From Bradyrhizobium tropiciagri (GTDB lineage: Bacteria; Pseudomonadota; Alphaproteobacteria; Rhizobiales; Xanthobacteraceae): a stretch of 64,000 nt of DNA. This document shows positions 18,237 to 28,423 of this stretch, piece after piece (position 1 is the stretch's first letter; each line of letters starts with the position of its first letter). The notes beneath the pieces are model-generated. The model was not told the origin of the DNA. It made no database searches and saw only the letters and a program-made list of their open reading frames with translations. Both the position numbers and the translations under genes were made by a program. Location of the stretch: positions 1 to 64,000 of the forward strand of contig NZ_JAFCKH010000009.1 of NCBI RefSeq assembly GCF_018130505.1, given 5' to 3'.

Positions 18237-18267
18237 AAAAGCCCCCGGACCGTGCCGGGGGCATTTT
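18237..18267. terminator. Bidirectional terminator
   Basis: GCCCCCGG and CCGGGGGC (18241-18248, 18255-18262) form the stem. ATTTT follows on the plus strand, and the A-rich stretch before the stem gives a T-run on the minus strand. It lies between two convergent genes (DUF4112 and the 96-aa gene), so it can serve both. Confidence 0.85.
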
Positions 18268-18289
18268 CGTCAGAAGAGAGGTTAAAGGC

Positions 18290-18580
18290 TTACGCGGCGT
18301 CGGCGTCGGTCTGGCTGGCGGCGGGACGCGGGCGGCGCGGCAGCGGGAAGGCTTCGCTCTCATACAACGAGCGGATGCCGTTCTGGTCGAAACGCGCTTC
18401 CTCGACCTGCAGATAGGCGCCGTTCAGCGAGTCGGCCGGCAACTGCTCCATGGCGAACTGCACGGCTTCGGCGGCAGTGCCGAAACGGCGATACGCGAAA
18501 CCGGCCCGCTTCTTCTTGCGGATCGCGGCGGGGAACAGTTCGGCGGACGTATTGTAGTTGAACGGACGCAAAGGACGCAT
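18290..18580 (-). CDS. 96-aa conserved hypothetical protein
   Basis: A small basic cytosolic protein. The start at 18580 ([10 protein letters not shown]) has AGAGG upstream. The middle part, [17 protein letters not shown] followed by [14 protein letters not shown], looks like a compact alpha+beta unit. I recall similar short proteins as conserved hypotheticals of Bradyrhizobiaceae, with no function. The frame is open upstream, but the sequence there is not protein-like. Confidence 0.7.
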   Translation of the reverse strand: MRPLRPFNYNTSAELFPAAIRKKKRAGFAYRRFGTAAEAVQFAMEQLPADSLNGAYLQVEEARFDQNGIRSLYESEAFPLPRRPRPAASQTDADAA

Positions 18581-18802
18581 GGTCGACGACCTCTTCTCTT
18601 TTTGGCGCTGGCGCAGCGAAAGGGATTTTTGGGGACGGCGCCCTGCACTCGGCGGCACGCCGTACAAGTCATTTCGGCCTCTAATATAGGCTCATTTGAC
18701 AGAAATGCGACCCCAGAAGCGGCCCGACAGGGCACATGCTGAATCCGCGCATAGCGCCGGAGCTGATGTATAAAGTCGTTTTATATCAATATGTTATGAC
18801 TG

Positions 18803-18967
18803 TTATATCTTGTCGAGCAAGGCCAGGATCGCAACTACGATCAAAATTACCCCGAAAAGGCCCATTCCGGAGTGGCCGAGCCCGTAGCCATAGCCGCCGA
18901 GCCGGCCGCTATAGCCGCCCAAAAGGATGATCACAAGCAGGATGATGAGGATTAGTCCAAGCGACAT
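18803..18967 (-). CDS. DUF3309 small membrane protein
   Basis: A 54-aa peptide with two membrane helices (residues 4-17 and 36-51) around a Gly/Tyr-rich linker (GGYSGRLGGYGYG). This is the hallmark of DUF3309 proteins, which are common and often multicopy in Rhizobiales. GGAGG lies 7 bp before the ATG. The function is unknown. Confidence 0.85.
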   Translation of the reverse strand: MSLGLILIILLVIILLGGYSGRLGGYGYGLGHSGMGLFGVILIVVAILALLDKI

Positions 18968-19110
18968 GGCGCCCTCCTCGGAACGGGCGGCAGCCGCATG
19001 GCGAGACGCCTTTGGGCCCCGCTCGATCAGAGCAAAGCACATTCCGCGTCAATTGCCGATTGGATTCGTCGTTATCTCGCTGCGCTCTGCTTGACGGTGA
19101 TGTGTTCGCG

Positions 19111-19190
19111 GTCATTCCGGGGCAGTCCGCAGGACTGAACCCGGAATCTCGAGACTCCGGGTCTGGTCCTTCGGACCATCCCGGAATGAC
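19111..19190. repeat. 80-bp palindromic repeat (GTCATTCCGG family)
   Basis: GTCATTCCGG at 19111-19120 is inverted as CCGGAATGAC at 19181-19190. Inner stems are CAGTCCGCAGGACTG and TGGTCCTTCGGACCA. It lies 13 bp beyond the stop codon of the secreted-protein gene and may stabilise or end its mRNA. Confidence 0.8.
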
Positions 19191-19203
19191 GATGAAGCAG
19201 CCG

Positions 19204-19581
19204 TCACTTCTTGCTGTCGTCGATCGGCAGCACTTTCAGCGGCGTCGCATAGGGTTCGACACGCAGGGACTCGCTGGCAATCAGACCGACCTTGCGCAGC
19301 GGCGCCTGTTCGAGATCGCCGGAGGCGGATTTGTGGACCGCGTACTGCCAGACACTCATCGAGCCCTTGGCGACCAGCATCTTCGCCAGCCCGCCGGCAT
19401 TCTGGCCCTCGACTTGCGCGAGTTCGGCATCGGTGAGGCCGATCACGATGTCGTCCTTGGTGGTGATGACCTTGAACAGCGAGACCTTGTCGGCGGCAAA
19501 GGCAGGCGCACTCACGACGCTCGTGATGATGAGGCCGGCAAGGCCGAGACCGAGCAAAACTTTTCTGGATATGTACGACAT
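19204..19581 (-). CDS. Secreted 125-aa hypothetical protein
   Basis: A 125-aa exported protein with a clear signal peptide (residues 1-29, cleavage after APAFA) and a mature part of about 96 residues. The mature part includes DDIVIGLTDAELAQVEGQNAGGLAKMLVAKG and a conserved-looking SVWQYAVHKSASGDL stretch. I recognise no named family. It lies downstream of msrB on the same strand, but a strong terminator (19637-19675) separates them, so it should have its own promoter. Confidence 0.7.
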   Translation of the reverse strand: MSYISRKVLLGLGLAGLIITSVVSAPAFAADKVSLFKVITTKDDIVIGLTDAELAQVEGQNAGGLAKMLVAKGSMSVWQYAVHKSASGDLEQAPLRKVGLIASESLRVEPYATPLKVLPIDDSKK

Positions 19582-19636
19582 CAAATTGTCCTTGGAGTTG
19601 TCCTTGGTTGACGCGCGCGGGCGAGCGGCGCGGCCA

Positions 19637-19675
19637 AAACAAAACCCCGCGCGACCGGTTCTTGGTCGCGCGGGG
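19637..19675 (-). terminator. Terminator of msrB
   Basis: A perfect 12-bp stem (CCCCGCGCGACC and GGTCGCGCGGGG, 19645-19675) with a 7-nt loop. On the minus strand it is followed by TTTTGTTTTGG. It lies 62 bp after the msrB stop. Confidence 0.88.
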
Positions 19676-19736
19676 CTGACATTATGTTCGATGCGATGGC
19701 GGGTTATTTGCAGAACCCGCGCATGACGATCGGGCT

Positions 19737-20150
<414 letters not shown>

Positions 20151-20171
20151 TCAAACTCCTCCAGGTTATGT

Positions 20172-20256
20172 CGTCATTGCGAGGAGCGAAGCGACGAAGC
20201 AATCCATTCTATCCCCGCAAGGAGATATGGATTGCTTCGCTTCGCTCGCAATGACG
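20172..20256. repeat. 85-bp palindromic repeat (CGTCATTGCGAG family)
   Basis: CGTCATTGCGAG and CTCGCAATGACG bound the element. Inner arms GAAGCAATCCAT and ATGGATTGCTTC flank a short loop. It fills the gap between msrA and msrB and could form a large stem in the mRNA of both. Confidence 0.85.
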
Positions 20257-20268
20257 GAGATTGTTCCG

Positions 20269-20988
20269 TCAGTTGGTGGCCTTGGCGGCGTTCACCAGCG
20301 TCGGCTTCTCGATGTAGTTGTCAGCAAAAATCTTCTTCAGGTTCTCGACCTTCGGGATGTCGTTGTACGCAATATAGGGCTGGCTCGGGTGCAGCGTCAG
20401 ATAGTCCTGGTGGTAGCCCTCCGCCGGGTAGAACGCCTCCAGCGCGCCGACCTTGGTGACGATCGGCTTTTTGTACACCTTGGCGGCGTTGAGCTGGTCG
20501 ATATAGGCGTCGGCCACCTTCTTCTGCTCGGCGCTGGTGGTGAAGATCGCCGAGCGATATTGCGTGCCGGTGTCGGGGCCCTGGCGGTTCAGCTGGGTCG
20601 GGTCGTGCACCACCGAGAAGAAGATCTGCAAGATCTTGCCGTAGGAGATCTTCTGCGGGTCGTATTTGACCTGGACGGATTCCGCGTGCCCGGTCGAGCC
20701 GGTCGACACCATGTTGTAGTCGGCGGTCGCCTTGTTGCCCCCGGAGTAGCCCGACACCGCACTGGTGATGCCGGCGGTGTGCTGGAACACGCCCTGCACA
20801 CCCCAGAAGCAGCCGCCGGCCAGCACCGCGGTCTTGATGCCGCCGGTCTCCGGGGCATCAGCCGCGGGCGGCGGGATGATCACGGCGTCCTCGGCGGCGA
20901 GCGAGGGCGCAACGGCGAATGCGGCAACGGCCAGCGCGCCGATCGCGGCGGCGCACAGCGAGAGACGGCTGAGGGAGCGGCTGAGCAT
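20269..20988 (-). CDS. msrA: Peptide-methionine (S)-S-oxide reductase, exported
   Basis: A 239-aa MsrA with a cleavable signal peptide (residues 1-32, ending SLAAED), so it should repair methionine S-sulfoxides in periplasmic proteins. The catalytic motif GCFWG lies near residue 59, with GYSGG and GHAESVQV further on, all typical. The C-terminal region AYNDIPKVENLKKIFADNYI is longer than in minimal MsrA proteins. The next gene downstream, msrB, is cytosolic. Confidence 0.93.
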   Translation of the reverse strand: MLSRSLSRLSLCAAAIGALAVAAFAVAPSLAAEDAVIIPPPAADAPETGGIKTAVLAGGCFWGVQGVFQHTAGITSAVSGYSGGNKATADYNMVSTGSTGHAESVQVKYDPQKISYGKILQIFFSVVHDPTQLNRQGPDTGTQYRSAIFTTSAEQKKVADAYIDQLNAAKVYKKPIVTKVGALEAFYPAEGYHQDYLTLHPSQPYIAYNDIPKVENLKKIFADNYIEKPTLVNAAKATN

Positions 20989-21147
20989 GGGTTCCTCACG
21001 GGATCGCATTTGGGGGCCAGTTTAGAGCGGAAGCCGGCATCTGCAATCGGGCCGGCTGGCTCCGACGTATCAAGATACGGGGAAGGGGGCGGTTTGTTAC
21101 GGCGGCGGCGACACGGTTTCGTGAGGAAAAGGCCTGCTCGCTCCACG

Positions 21148-21270
21148 CGTCGTCCCGGCGAAAGCCGGGACCCATAACCACCGAAAGTTGTTGTTGCGCA
21201 ACGCTGGGGCCACAGCTCGTTTCGATAACCTGACCCTGTGGTTATGGGTCCCGGCTTTCGCCGGGACGAC
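21148..21270. repeat. 124-bp palindromic intergenic repeat, copy 3
   Basis: Third copy of the element at 2742 and 4469, with the same inverted ends and core (TTGCGCAACGCTGGGGCCACAG). It lies between the helicase stop and msrA. Confidence 0.9.
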
Positions 21271-21308
21271 ACCGTGGGTGGTTCTCGCGCAGCCTAATGC
21301 GCGAGCCG

Positions 21309-22418
21309 TCACACCACGATGCTCAACCTTTTCGCCGCCCGCGTGATCCCCGTGTACAGCCACCGTGCGCGCGAGTCCTGGAATGCAAAACTCTCGTCGA
21401 ACAGCACGACGTCGTCCCATTGCGAGCCCTGCGACTTGTGCACGGTCAGCACGTAGCCGTAGTCGAACTCGTCGTAGGGCTTGCGCTGTTCCCACGGGAT
21501 GCCCTCGATGCCACCGTCGAAGCATTCGCCGCGCACCGAGACCTTGGTCACTTTGTGGCCGAAATCCTCGTCCGGCATCACGCGCATGGTGATGATCTTG
21601 GACTTCGACTGCGCCCGCGCCTTGACCCGCCACAGCCCGCCGTTGAACAGGCCCTTCTTGCGGTTGTTGCGCAGGCAGACCAGCTTGTCGCCGGCGACGG
21701 GGAGCGGATCCTCGATGTGCTGGCGCTGCCGCACCCGCATGTTGTAGGCGCGGCGGGTGTTGTTGCGGCCGACCAGCACCTGGTCGGCGCCCATCACGCG
21801 GTCCGGATCGAGCTCCTTGCGCGAGACTACTTCGCTCTCGCCGTGGCGGCCGACCTCGAGTTCGCGGCCCTCCCGGATGTCCATCGACATCCGCACGATC
21901 GGATCGTCCTGCGCCTGGCGGTGCACCTCGGTCAGCATCGCGTCCGGCTCGGCATCGGTGAAGAAGCCGCCGCCCTGGATCGGCGGCAATTGCGCGGGAT
22001 CGCCCAGCACCAGCAGCGGGCAGTCGAACGACATCAGGTCGCGGCCGAGCTCGGCATCGACCATCGAGCATTCGTCGATCACGATCAGCTTGGCCTTCGA
22101 GGCCGGCGCGTCGTCCCACAGCTCGAAGCTCGGCTGCTCGACGCCGGATTCGCGGGCGCGGTAGATCAGCGAGTGGATGGTGGAGGCGTTGTCGCAGCCC
22201 TTGTTGCGCATCACCAGCGCCGCCTTGCCGGTGAACGCCGCGAACTTCACCTCGCCATCGACGGCCTCGGCGATGTGACGGGCCAGCGTGGTCTTGCCGG
22301 TTCCGGCATAGCCGAACAGGCGGAACACCTGCGGCGTGTCGCCCTGGCCGGGCTTGGCCTTCAGCCAGTCGGCGACGGCTTGCAGCGCTGTGTCCTGATG
22401 CGGCGTGAAGGTGGTCAT
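21309..22418 (-). CDS. RecD-like superfamily 1B DNA helicase
   Basis: A 369-aa ATPase resembling the helicase core of RecD/exonuclease V alpha. Walker A is GYAGTGKTTL (about residues 36-45), Walker B is VIDECSMVD, motif III GDPAQLPP, and the C-terminal motifs are LTVHKSQGSQWDDVV and YTGITRA. It lacks the N-terminal extension of full RecD and has no recB or recC neighbours, so it is a stand-alone short helicase of the kind annotated as ATP-dependent RecD-like. The cellular role is unknown; 5'-3' translocation is expected from the family. Confidence 0.88.
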   Translation of the reverse strand: MTTFTPHQDTALQAVADWLKAKPGQGDTPQVFRLFGYAGTGKTTLARHIAEAVDGEVKFAAFTGKAALVMRNKGCDNASTIHSLIYRARESGVEQPSFELWDDAPASKAKLIVIDECSMVDAELGRDLMSFDCPLLVLGDPAQLPPIQGGGFFTDAEPDAMLTEVHRQAQDDPIVRMSMDIREGRELEVGRHGESEVVSRKELDPDRVMGADQVLVGRNNTRRAYNMRVRQRQHIEDPLPVAGDKLVCLRNNRKKGLFNGGLWRVKARAQSKSKIITMRVMPDEDFGHKVTKVSVRGECFDGGIEGIPWEQRKPYDEFDYGYVLTVHKSQGSQWDDVVLFDESFAFQDSRARWLYTGITRAAKRLSIVV

Positions 22419-22529
22419 GGGGCTCGGTGGAGGGGAGAGCCGGCAGGCCAGACCCGCCGCGACTCATGGCCTCAACCTAACCATTCGGGCCGCCCGCGCA
22501 AGGTGGCCGGCCGCGGCCGAGCCCCTTGG

Positions 22530-23168
22530 CTACTGCCAGCCCGGAACGCCGCGCATGTCGGGCAAGTGATGGGCGATGCCCTTGTGGCAATCGATGCAGG
22601 TCTTCTCGCCCGTGAACAGGAAGCGCTGATGGGCGGTGGACGCGCGCGGCGACTGCTTGGTGATGTCCATCGAGTCCGCGCTGTGGCAGTTGCGGCATTC
22701 CAGCGAATCATTGGCCTTGAAGCGGGCCCATTCATGCACCGCGAGCTCGAGCCGGCGATCCATGAACTTCTCCCTGGTGTCGATGGTACCGAAGATCTTG
22801 CCCCACACCTCCTTGGAGGCCTGCATCTTGCGGGCGATCTTGTCGGTCCAGTCGTGCGGCACGTGGCAGTCCGGGCAGGTCGCGCGGACGCCCGACCGGT
22901 TGGTGAAATGTATAGTCGACTTCAGCTCCGCGAACACGTTGTCACGCATCTCGTGGCAGCTGGTGCAGAACTTCTCCGTGTTGGTCAGTTCGAGCGCGGT
23001 GTTGAAGCCGCCCCAGAAGATGATGCCGGCCACGAAACCGGCGAGCACCAGGACGCCGAGGCTGAACACCGAGCTGGGGCGGATCAGCACGCCCCACAGT
23101 TCGAGGGCAAAGCTCTTGACCCGGCCGAACCATGTCTCGCGCGGCAGCGGTTTGGCCTCGTCGCTCAT
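22530..23168 (-). CDS. napC: NapC, tetrahaem membrane quinol dehydrogenase
   Basis: A 212-aa c-type cytochrome of the NapC/NirT family that takes electrons from the quinol pool and passes them to NapB-NapA. One N-terminal membrane anchor (about residues 33-53) precedes four haem sites: CTSCH (68), CPDCH (98), CRNCH (158) and CIDCH (191). The start at 23168 overlaps the napB stop (ATGA), which shows translational coupling. It is the last gene of the nap operon. Confidence 0.95.
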   Translation of the reverse strand: MSDEAKPLPRETWFGRVKSFALELWGVLIRPSSVFSLGVLVLAGFVAGIIFWGGFNTALELTNTEKFCTSCHEMRDNVFAELKSTIHFTNRSGVRATCPDCHVPHDWTDKIARKMQASKEVWGKIFGTIDTREKFMDRRLELAVHEWARFKANDSLECRNCHSADSMDITKQSPRASTAHQRFLFTGEKTCIDCHKGIAHHLPDMRGVPGWQ

Positions 23169-23635
23169 CGCCGTCCACCGGGCGCTGCGCGGCTCAGCAG
23201 CGTGTCGATGTCGACGAAGTCGTTGCTGACCGGCGGATTGCTGACGCTCTGTGAGACGTGGCATTCGGTGCAGAAGAAGCGTCGCGGCGACACCGAGGCG
23301 AGGAACTGGCCGTCGCGGTCCATGAAGTGGGTGATGGAGACCATCGGCGCCTGCGATTCCGCGGTGCGGGCGCGGGCATGGCACGACAGGCATTTGTTGC
23401 CGCGGATGTCGATCTGGTAGCCGTCGATGGAATGCGGGATCACCGGCGGCTGTTCCGGATAGTTGCGGGCCTCCCGTTCGGCGGTGTTGCGGGTCGGCGC
23501 CATCGGCGGCGCGGGCCCTTCGTCGTTCAGCGGCGTTGGGCCGCGCAGGCCGGAGCTGACGGTTTGCGCGGCAAGCGAGCCGATCGCCGCAGTGAGCGCG
23601 GCGGCGAGCAGCAGCGTGGGGAGTGGCCTGATCAT
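23165..23635 (-). CDS. napB: NapB, dihaem cytochrome c subunit
   Basis: A 156-aa periplasmic electron-transfer subunit of nitrate reductase. A signal peptide (about residues 1-24) is followed by a Pro-rich stretch and two haem motifs, CLSCH and CTECH. The start at 23635 is chosen because its ATG overlaps the napA stop in ATGA; the frame is open upstream inside napA. The pattern of 4-bp overlaps continues to napC. Confidence 0.95.
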   Translation of the reverse strand: MIRPLPTLLLAAALTAAIGSLAAQTVSSGLRGPTPLNDEGPAPPMAPTRNTAEREARNYPEQPPVIPHSIDGYQIDIRGNKCLSCHARARTAESQAPMVSITHFMDRDGQFLASVSPRRFFCTECHVSQSVSNPPVSNDFVDIDTLLSRAAPGGRR

Positions 23636-26142
23636 GTCGCCACCCGCTCGATGCGCACCGCGCATTTCTTGAAGTCGGTCTGCAGCGAGATCGGATCGGT
23701 GGCGTCCAGCGTCACCTTGTTGATCAGCTTGGATTCATCGAACCACGGCACGAAAACGAGGCCGCGCGGCGGCCGGTCGCGGCCGCGGGTCTCGAGGCGG
23801 ACGCGGATGAAGCCGCGGCGGGAGATTACCTTGACCTCGTCGCCGCGACGCAGCTTCGCCTCCTGCGCATCGTCCGGATGCATGTAGCAGACGGCCTCGG
23901 GAACGGCGCGATAGAGCTCGGGGACCCGGCGCGTCATGCTGCCGGAGTGCCAGTGCTCCAGCACGCGGCCGGTCGACAGCCAGAGCGGATATTCATCGTC
24001 GGGGGATTCCGCCGGCGGCTCGTAGGGCAAAGCGAAGATGCGCGCCTTGCCGTCGGGGTGACCGTAGAACTGGAAGCCGGTGCCCTGCTTCACATAGGGG
24101 TCGCTGCCCTCGTGGAAGCGCCACTTGGTTTCCCGGCCGTCGACCACCGGCCAGCGCAGGCCGCGCTCGCCGTGATAGGTGTCGAACGGCGCGAGGTCGT
24201 GGCCATGGCCGCGGCCGAACTGGGCGTATTCCTCGAAGATGCCCTTCTGCACGTAGAAGCCGAACGCCTTCGACTCGTCGTTGGCGTAGCCCTGCTCGAT
24301 GTCGGAGAGCGGATACTTGTCGATCTGTCCGTTCCTGTAGAGCACGTCGAACAGCGTCTTGCCGCGAACCTCGGGCTTCTTCGCGATCAACTCCTCCGGC
24401 CAGACCTCCTCGATCTTGAAGCGCTTCGAGAATTCCATGAGCTGCCAGAGGTCGGAGCGGGATTCGCCGGGAGCGTTGACGAGCTGGTGCCAGAACTGGG
24501 TGCGCCGCTCGGCATTGCCGTAGGCGCCTTCCTTCTCCACCCACATGGCGGCCGGAAGGATCAGATCGGCGGCCAGCGCGGTGACCGTCGGATAGGCATC
24601 CGACACCACGATGAAATTCTCCGGATTGCGGAAGCCCGGATAGGTCTCCTCGTTGATGTTGGGACCGGCCTGCAGATTGTTGTTGACCTGCACCCAATAG
24701 AAATTGAGCAGCCCGTCGCGCAGCATCCGACTCTGCAGCACGGCGTGGTAGCCGGGCTTGTCGGGTATGGTGCCTTCCGGCACCAGCCAGATCTTCTCGG
24801 TCTTGTCGCGGTGCGCCTTGTTGTTCACCACCATGTCGGCCGGCAGGCGGTGCGAGAAGGTGCCGACCTCGCGTGCGGTGCCGCAGGCCGAGGGCTGGCC
24901 GGTGAGCGAGAATGGGCTGTTGCCGGGCGTCGAGATCTTCCCGGTCAACAGATGCAGATTGTAGACGAGGTTGTTGCACCAGACGCCGCGGGTGTGCTGG
25001 TTGAAGCCCATGGTCCAGAAGCTGACCACCTTGGTCTTCGGGTCGGCATAGAGCTCGGCAAGCGCCTCGAGCCGGTTGAGCGGCACGCCCGACATCTTCG
25101 CCGCCTTCTCCAGCGTGTAGTCGTCGACGAACTTGGCGAACTCGTCGTAGCTCATGTCGGTCGCGTCATTGGCCTTGGCGGCGCCGGTCGCCTTCTTCTG
25201 CAGCGGATGGTCGGGACGCAGGCCGTAGCCGATGTCGGTCTGGCCGCGCTTGAACACGGTATGCGCGGTGACGAAGTCCTTGTTGACCCGTCCGGTCTTG
25301 ATGATGTGATGGGCGATGGCGTTGAGGATGTAGAGATCGGCGTGCGGCGTGAACACGATGCCGATGTCGGCGAGGTCGAACGAGCGGTGCTCGAAGGTCG
25401 AGAGCACCGCGACCTGCACATGCGGCGCAGACAGCCGCCGGTCGGCGACGCGGGTCCACAGGATCGGATGCATCTCCGCCATGTTGGAGCCCCACAGCAC
25501 GAAGGCGTCGGTGGCCTCGATGTCGTCGTAGCAACCCGAAGGCTCGTCGATGCCGAAGGTCCGCATCATGCCGGCGACCGCCGAGGCCATGCAGTGGCGC
25601 GCATTGGGGTCGATGTTGTTGGTGCGGAAGCCGGCCTTGAACAGCTTCGAGGCTGCATAGCCTTCCCAGATCGTCCACTGGCCGGAGCCGAACATGCCGA
25701 CGCTGGTCGGCCCGCGCTTCTTCAGCGCGGCCTTGAACTTCTCCGCCATCACGTCGAAGGCCTCGTCCCAGCCGACCGGCGTGAACTCGCCGTTCTTGTC
25801 ATACTTGCCGCCGGTCTTGCGCAGCATCGGCTGGGTCAGGCGGTCATGGCCATACATGATCTTGGACAGGAAGTAGCCCTTGACGCAGTTCAGCCCGCGA
25901 TTGACCTCCGACTTGATGTCGCCGTGGGTGGCGACCACGCGGTTTTCCTTGGTGGCGACCATCACGCTGCAGCCGGTGCCGCAGAAGCGGCAGGGCGCCT
26001 TGTCCCATTTCAGCTCGGCTTCGTTGCGCTCGGTCACGATGTTGGCGGCCGTCGCCGCGGCCGGCATGCCTCCGGCGAGCGCGGCCATCGCGGCGGCTTC
26101 CAGCTTGAGGACCTGGCGGCGATCGAGCTTGGACGCGGTCAT
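23632..26142 (-). CDS. napA: NapA, periplasmic nitrate reductase catalytic subunit
   Basis: An 836-aa molybdopterin enzyme reducing nitrate to nitrite in the periplasm. A twin-arginine signal (DRRQVLK) directs Tat export of the folded protein. The [4Fe-4S] ligands are CRFCGTGC and a fourth Cys in GLNCVKGYF, and the Mo-ligand Cys lies in [16 protein letters not shown] upstream suits the ATG at 26142 better than the one at 26148. It can serve redox balancing or denitrification; no nitrite reductase genes are in the window. Confidence 0.97.
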   Translation of the reverse strand: MTASKLDRRQVLKLEAAAMAALAGGMPAAATAANIVTERNEAELKWDKAPCRFCGTGCSVMVATKENRVVATHGDIKSEVNRGLNCVKGYFLSKIMYGHDRLTQPMLRKTGGKYDKNGEFTPVGWDEAFDVMAEKFKAALKKRGPTSVGMFGSGQWTIWEGYAASKLFKAGFRTNNIDPNARHCMASAVAGMMRTFGIDEPSGCYDDIEATDAFVLWGSNMAEMHPILWTRVADRRLSAPHVQVAVLSTFEHRSFDLADIGIVFTPHADLYILNAIAHHIIKTGRVNKDFVTAHTVFKRGQTDIGYGLRPDHPLQKKATGAAKANDATDMSYDEFAKFVDDYTLEKAAKMSGVPLNRLEALAELYADPKTKVVSFWTMGFNQHTRGVWCNNLVYNLHLLTGKISTPGNSPFSLTGQPSACGTAREVGTFSHRLPADMVVNNKAHRDKTEKIWLVPEGTIPDKPGYHAVLQSRMLRDGLLNFYWVQVNNNLQAGPNINEETYPGFRNPENFIVVSDAYPTVTALAADLILPAAMWVEKEGAYGNAERRTQFWHQLVNAPGESRSDLWQLMEFSKRFKIEEVWPEELIAKKPEVRGKTLFDVLYRNGQIDKYPLSDIEQGYANDESKAFGFYVQKGIFEEYAQFGRGHGHDLAPFDTYHGERGLRWPVVDGRETKWRFHEGSDPYVKQGTGFQFYGHPDGKARIFALPYEPPAESPDDEYPLWLSTGRVLEHWHSGSMTRRVPELYRAVPEAVCYMHPDDAQEAKLRRGDEVKVISRRGFIRVRLETRGRDRPPRGLVFVPWFDESKLINKVTLDATDPISLQTDFKKCAVRIERVAT

Positions 26143-26172
26143 GGACATTTCCTTTCGCCGCAGGCCGGTCGA

Positions 26173-26499
26173 TCAGGCGCTGGCGGCATCGACGGCATGG
26201 AACACGAGTGAGGCGGAGTAGACGTCGGGCAGCGCCGAGATCGTGTTGACGGTGGCGCCGAGCGAGCCGGCATCCGGTGCATCGACGACGACGACCAGCT
26301 TGCCTCGCTCATCGCGGCCGAAGATTTCGCAGCCGCGCAGGGAGGTGATCGCCGCGGCGAGTGCGTCGAGCCGCTCGGGCCGCGCCTGCACCAGGATGCT
26401 GGCGATTTCGCCGCCGGGCGGCGGCACCACGGCATCCGCCGCCAGCACGCGCCCGGTGATCAAGGTCCGACGGTCGATTGCGTTGTGACGTCTGCTCAA
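26173..26499 (-). CDS. napD: NapD, chaperone for NapA export
   Basis: A 108-aa NapD-family protein that binds the NapA Tat signal peptide during cofactor loading. The ferredoxin-like fold features are ASILVQARPERLDALAAAI and a mid-protein GCEIFGRDERGKLVVVV. The C-terminus is VYSASLVFHAVD, as in other NapD proteins. The start codon is TTG at 26497-26499, supported by GGAG 8 bp upstream; no ATG or GTG is better placed. The rare start may keep NapD below NapA. Confidence 0.9.
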   Translation of the reverse strand: MSRRHNAIDRRTLITGRVLAADAVVPPPGGEIASILVQARPERLDALAAAITSLRGCEIFGRDERGKLVVVVDAPDAGSLGATVNTISALPDVYSASLVFHAVDAASA

Positions 26500-26518
26500 C
26501 GGCTTGCTCCGATGGTCG

Positions 26519-26689
26519 CTAATGCGGTGGCGGAGGGCCGGGCGGACCCGCCACCATCTGGTAGATCCACACCGCGAGCCCGTAGCTGCCCACCGTGGCG
26601 ACGGCCAAAGCGGGCATCAGGACTGCGGTCAGGAAGAGGAACGCGAAGATCTCCATGCGTCTTCGGCGTGGCCTCGCGCTGTCGCCCAT
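26519..26689 (-). CDS. napE: NapE, small membrane subunit
   Basis: A 56-aa single-span membrane protein, first gene of the nap operon. The helix FAFLFLTAVLMPALAVATVG followed by YGLAVWIYQM matches NapE. The tail is a run of Pro/Gly and ends 19 bp before the napD TTG. An in-frame ATG at 26698 would add three residues. NapE has no firmly known role; it is present in many alphaproteobacterial nap operons, including that of Bradyrhizobium japonicum. Confidence 0.9.
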   Translation of the reverse strand: MGDSARPRRRRMEIFAFLFLTAVLMPALAVATVGSYGLAVWIYQMVAGPPGPPPPH

Positions 26690-26698
26690 GGCTGGCAT

Positions 26699-27002
26699 GC
26701 GATGTCTCGCTTCAAATTATGGGGAGAGGCCTCGTTGCCTCACGGAACAGCTATCGAATCGTCCCGGGAAAGCTCTGATCTAGATCAATGAATTGCCGCC
26801 GGCGGCGCGATGGATTCGGCCGGCACGCATCGGCGATCGCGCCCCGTTGTTGTGCCTGACATGACGCTCCTTCCGCCAAGTGGAATTGACGGAGGGTGGA
26901 CTTCCATTGCCCGCGCAATACACTGGCCGCAACAACAAGAGGCCTCGCGGAAGTCGCGTGGAAGTCTCGCGCAAGCCTCGCGTAAGTCCTGGGAGCGACG
27001 TC
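26699..27002. other. Divergent nap / monooxygenase intergenic region
   Basis: 304 bp holding the nap promoter region with an FNR/FixK box at 26775-26788 and, further right, the leader of the flavin monooxygenase. A small direct repeat around AAGTCGCGTGG/AAGTCTCGCG occurs at 26950-26985. I see no gene. Confidence 0.5.
26775..26788 (-). promoter_or_regulatory. FNR/FixK-type box of the nap operon
   Basis: Read on the minus strand it is TTGATCTAGATCAG, one base from the symmetric consensus TTGAT-N4-ATCAA. Its centre is 92 bp upstream of the napE ATG, so a class II promoter (box at about -41) would have a 50-nt leader. In B. japonicum nap is controlled by the FixLJ-FixK2 cascade, so oxygen limitation is the expected signal. 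Confidence 0.75.
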
Positions 27003-28208
27003 ATGAAATTCGGAATCTTTTACGAGCTGCAGCTGCCGCGCCCGTGGAACGACGGCGACGAGCTCCGCCTCTACCAGAACGCGCTGACGCAGCTCGAGAC
27101 CGCCGACCGGCTCGGCTACGACTACGCCTGGGTCGTCGAGCACCACTTCCTTGAGGAATATTCGCACTCGCCGGCGCCGGAATCCTTCCTTGCGGCGGCG
27201 AGCCAGCGCACCAAAAACATCCGGCTCGGCCACGGCATTTTCCAGCTCACCACCAACCATCCGGCGCGCGTCGCCGAGCGGGTCGCGGTGCTCGACCTGC
27301 TCAGCAACGGCCGCTGCGAGTTCGGCATGGGCGAGAGCGCCTCGATCACCGAGCTGACGCCGTTCGGCCGCGACATGGAGACCAAGCGCGAGGTGTTCGA
27401 GGAAGCCGTGCAGGCGATCTTCCCGATGTTCACCAAGGTCGGCACCGAGCATCACGGCAAGTATTTCGACATCCCGCTGCGCAACGTGGTGCCGAAGCCG
27501 GTGCAGAAGCCGCATCCGCCGCTCTGGATGGCGTGCTCGCAGCTGCCGACCATCGAGCGTGCCGGGCAGAATGGCTTCGGCGCGCTCGGCTTCCAGTTCG
27601 TCAGCGCCGAGGCGGCGCATGCCTGGGTGCACGCCTATTACAACGCGATCACCAAGCGGCTGAACAAGCTCGCCGACTACGAGATCAATCCGAACATGGC
27701 GCTGGTCTCGTTCTTCATGTGCGCCGAGACCGACGAGGAGGCGCGCCGCCGCGCCGACGGTGCCACCTTCTTCCAGTTCGCGCTGCGCTATTACGGCCAG
27801 TCGCAGAACCGGCAGCGGCCCGCGCCCGGCACCGTCAATATGTGGGACGAGTACAACAAGTGGAAGCGCGACAATCCGGAGGCGCAGGAGGCCGCGTTGC
27901 GCGGCGGCCTGATCGGCTCGCCGGAGACAATCCGCAAGAAGCTGCGCCGCTTCCGCTCCTCGCATATCGACCAGGTGATCCTGCTCAACCAGGCCGGCAA
28001 GAACACCCATGAGCATATCTGCGAGTCGCTCGAACTGTTCGGCAGGGAAGTGATGCCGGAGTTCCAGCACGATCCCGAGCACGACGCCTGGAAGCAGGGC
28101 GTGCTGTCCGGCGCGATCAAGCTCGAGGAGATCGACACCGAAGCATTCACCGATCGCTACGGCAAGCTCGCAGTCAGCGTCGGCACGAAGTCGGCCGCAG
28201 CAGGCTGA
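27003..28208 (+). CDS. LLM-class flavin-dependent monooxygenase
   Basis: A 401-aa bacterial-luciferase-like (alpha/beta)8 barrel that would use FMNH2 and O2. Family marks are EHHFLEEYSHSPAPE near the N-terminus, RLGHGIFQLTTNHPARVAERVA, and CEFGMGESASI. The start at 27003 fits the family (MKFGIFYELQ). Its place directly before an ssu cluster that carries its own flavin reductase suggests oxidation of a sulfur or related xenobiotic compound, but it is not SsuD itself (that gene is at 29557). Confidence 0.85.
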   Translation: MKFGIFYELQLPRPWNDGDELRLYQNALTQLETADRLGYDYAWVVEHHFLEEYSHSPAPESFLAAASQRTKNIRLGHGIFQLTTNHPARVAERVAVLDLLSNGRCEFGMGESASITELTPFGRDMETKREVFEEAVQAIFPMFTKVGTEHHGKYFDIPLRNVVPKPVQKPHPPLWMACSQLPTIERAGQNGFGALGFQFVSAEAAHAWVHAYYNAITKRLNKLADYEINPNMALVSFFMCAETDEEARRRADGATFFQFALRYYGQSQNRQRPAPGTVNMWDEYNKWKRDNPEAQEAALRGGLIGSPETIRKKLRRFRSSHIDQVILLNQAGKNTHEHICESLELFGREVMPEFQHDPEHDAWKQGVLSGAIKLEEIDTEAFTDRYGKLAVSVGTKSAAAG

Positions 28209-28423
28209 TCGAATCTTGTGCAACGGCCTCGCGATCTCGTGAGGAAAATAATTCGCTACACGTCATCGGCACGTTGAAAGAAACGAAACGCGCGATGCCC
28301 GCATGAAAGTGCTGATATCGCTATTTTTGTGCAGCGCTCGACAGCTTCATCAGCACGTCCCATCATCTCTCGCATCGCATGATCGCAGCGCACCGCGCGC
28401 GATCGTCAGGAGAGTTGTTGCAG

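Noticed and set aside
18736-18930. 64-aa plus-strand ORF starting MLNPRIAPEL
   Set aside because: It overlaps the DUF3309 gene antisense, has no ribosome site and an Arg/Ser-rich shadow-like tail.
28303-28423. Short leader peptide (MKVLISLFLC...) before ssuA
   Set aside because: The frame does not stop before ssuA but runs on as a shadow through the ssuA coding region, and no ribosome site is visible.
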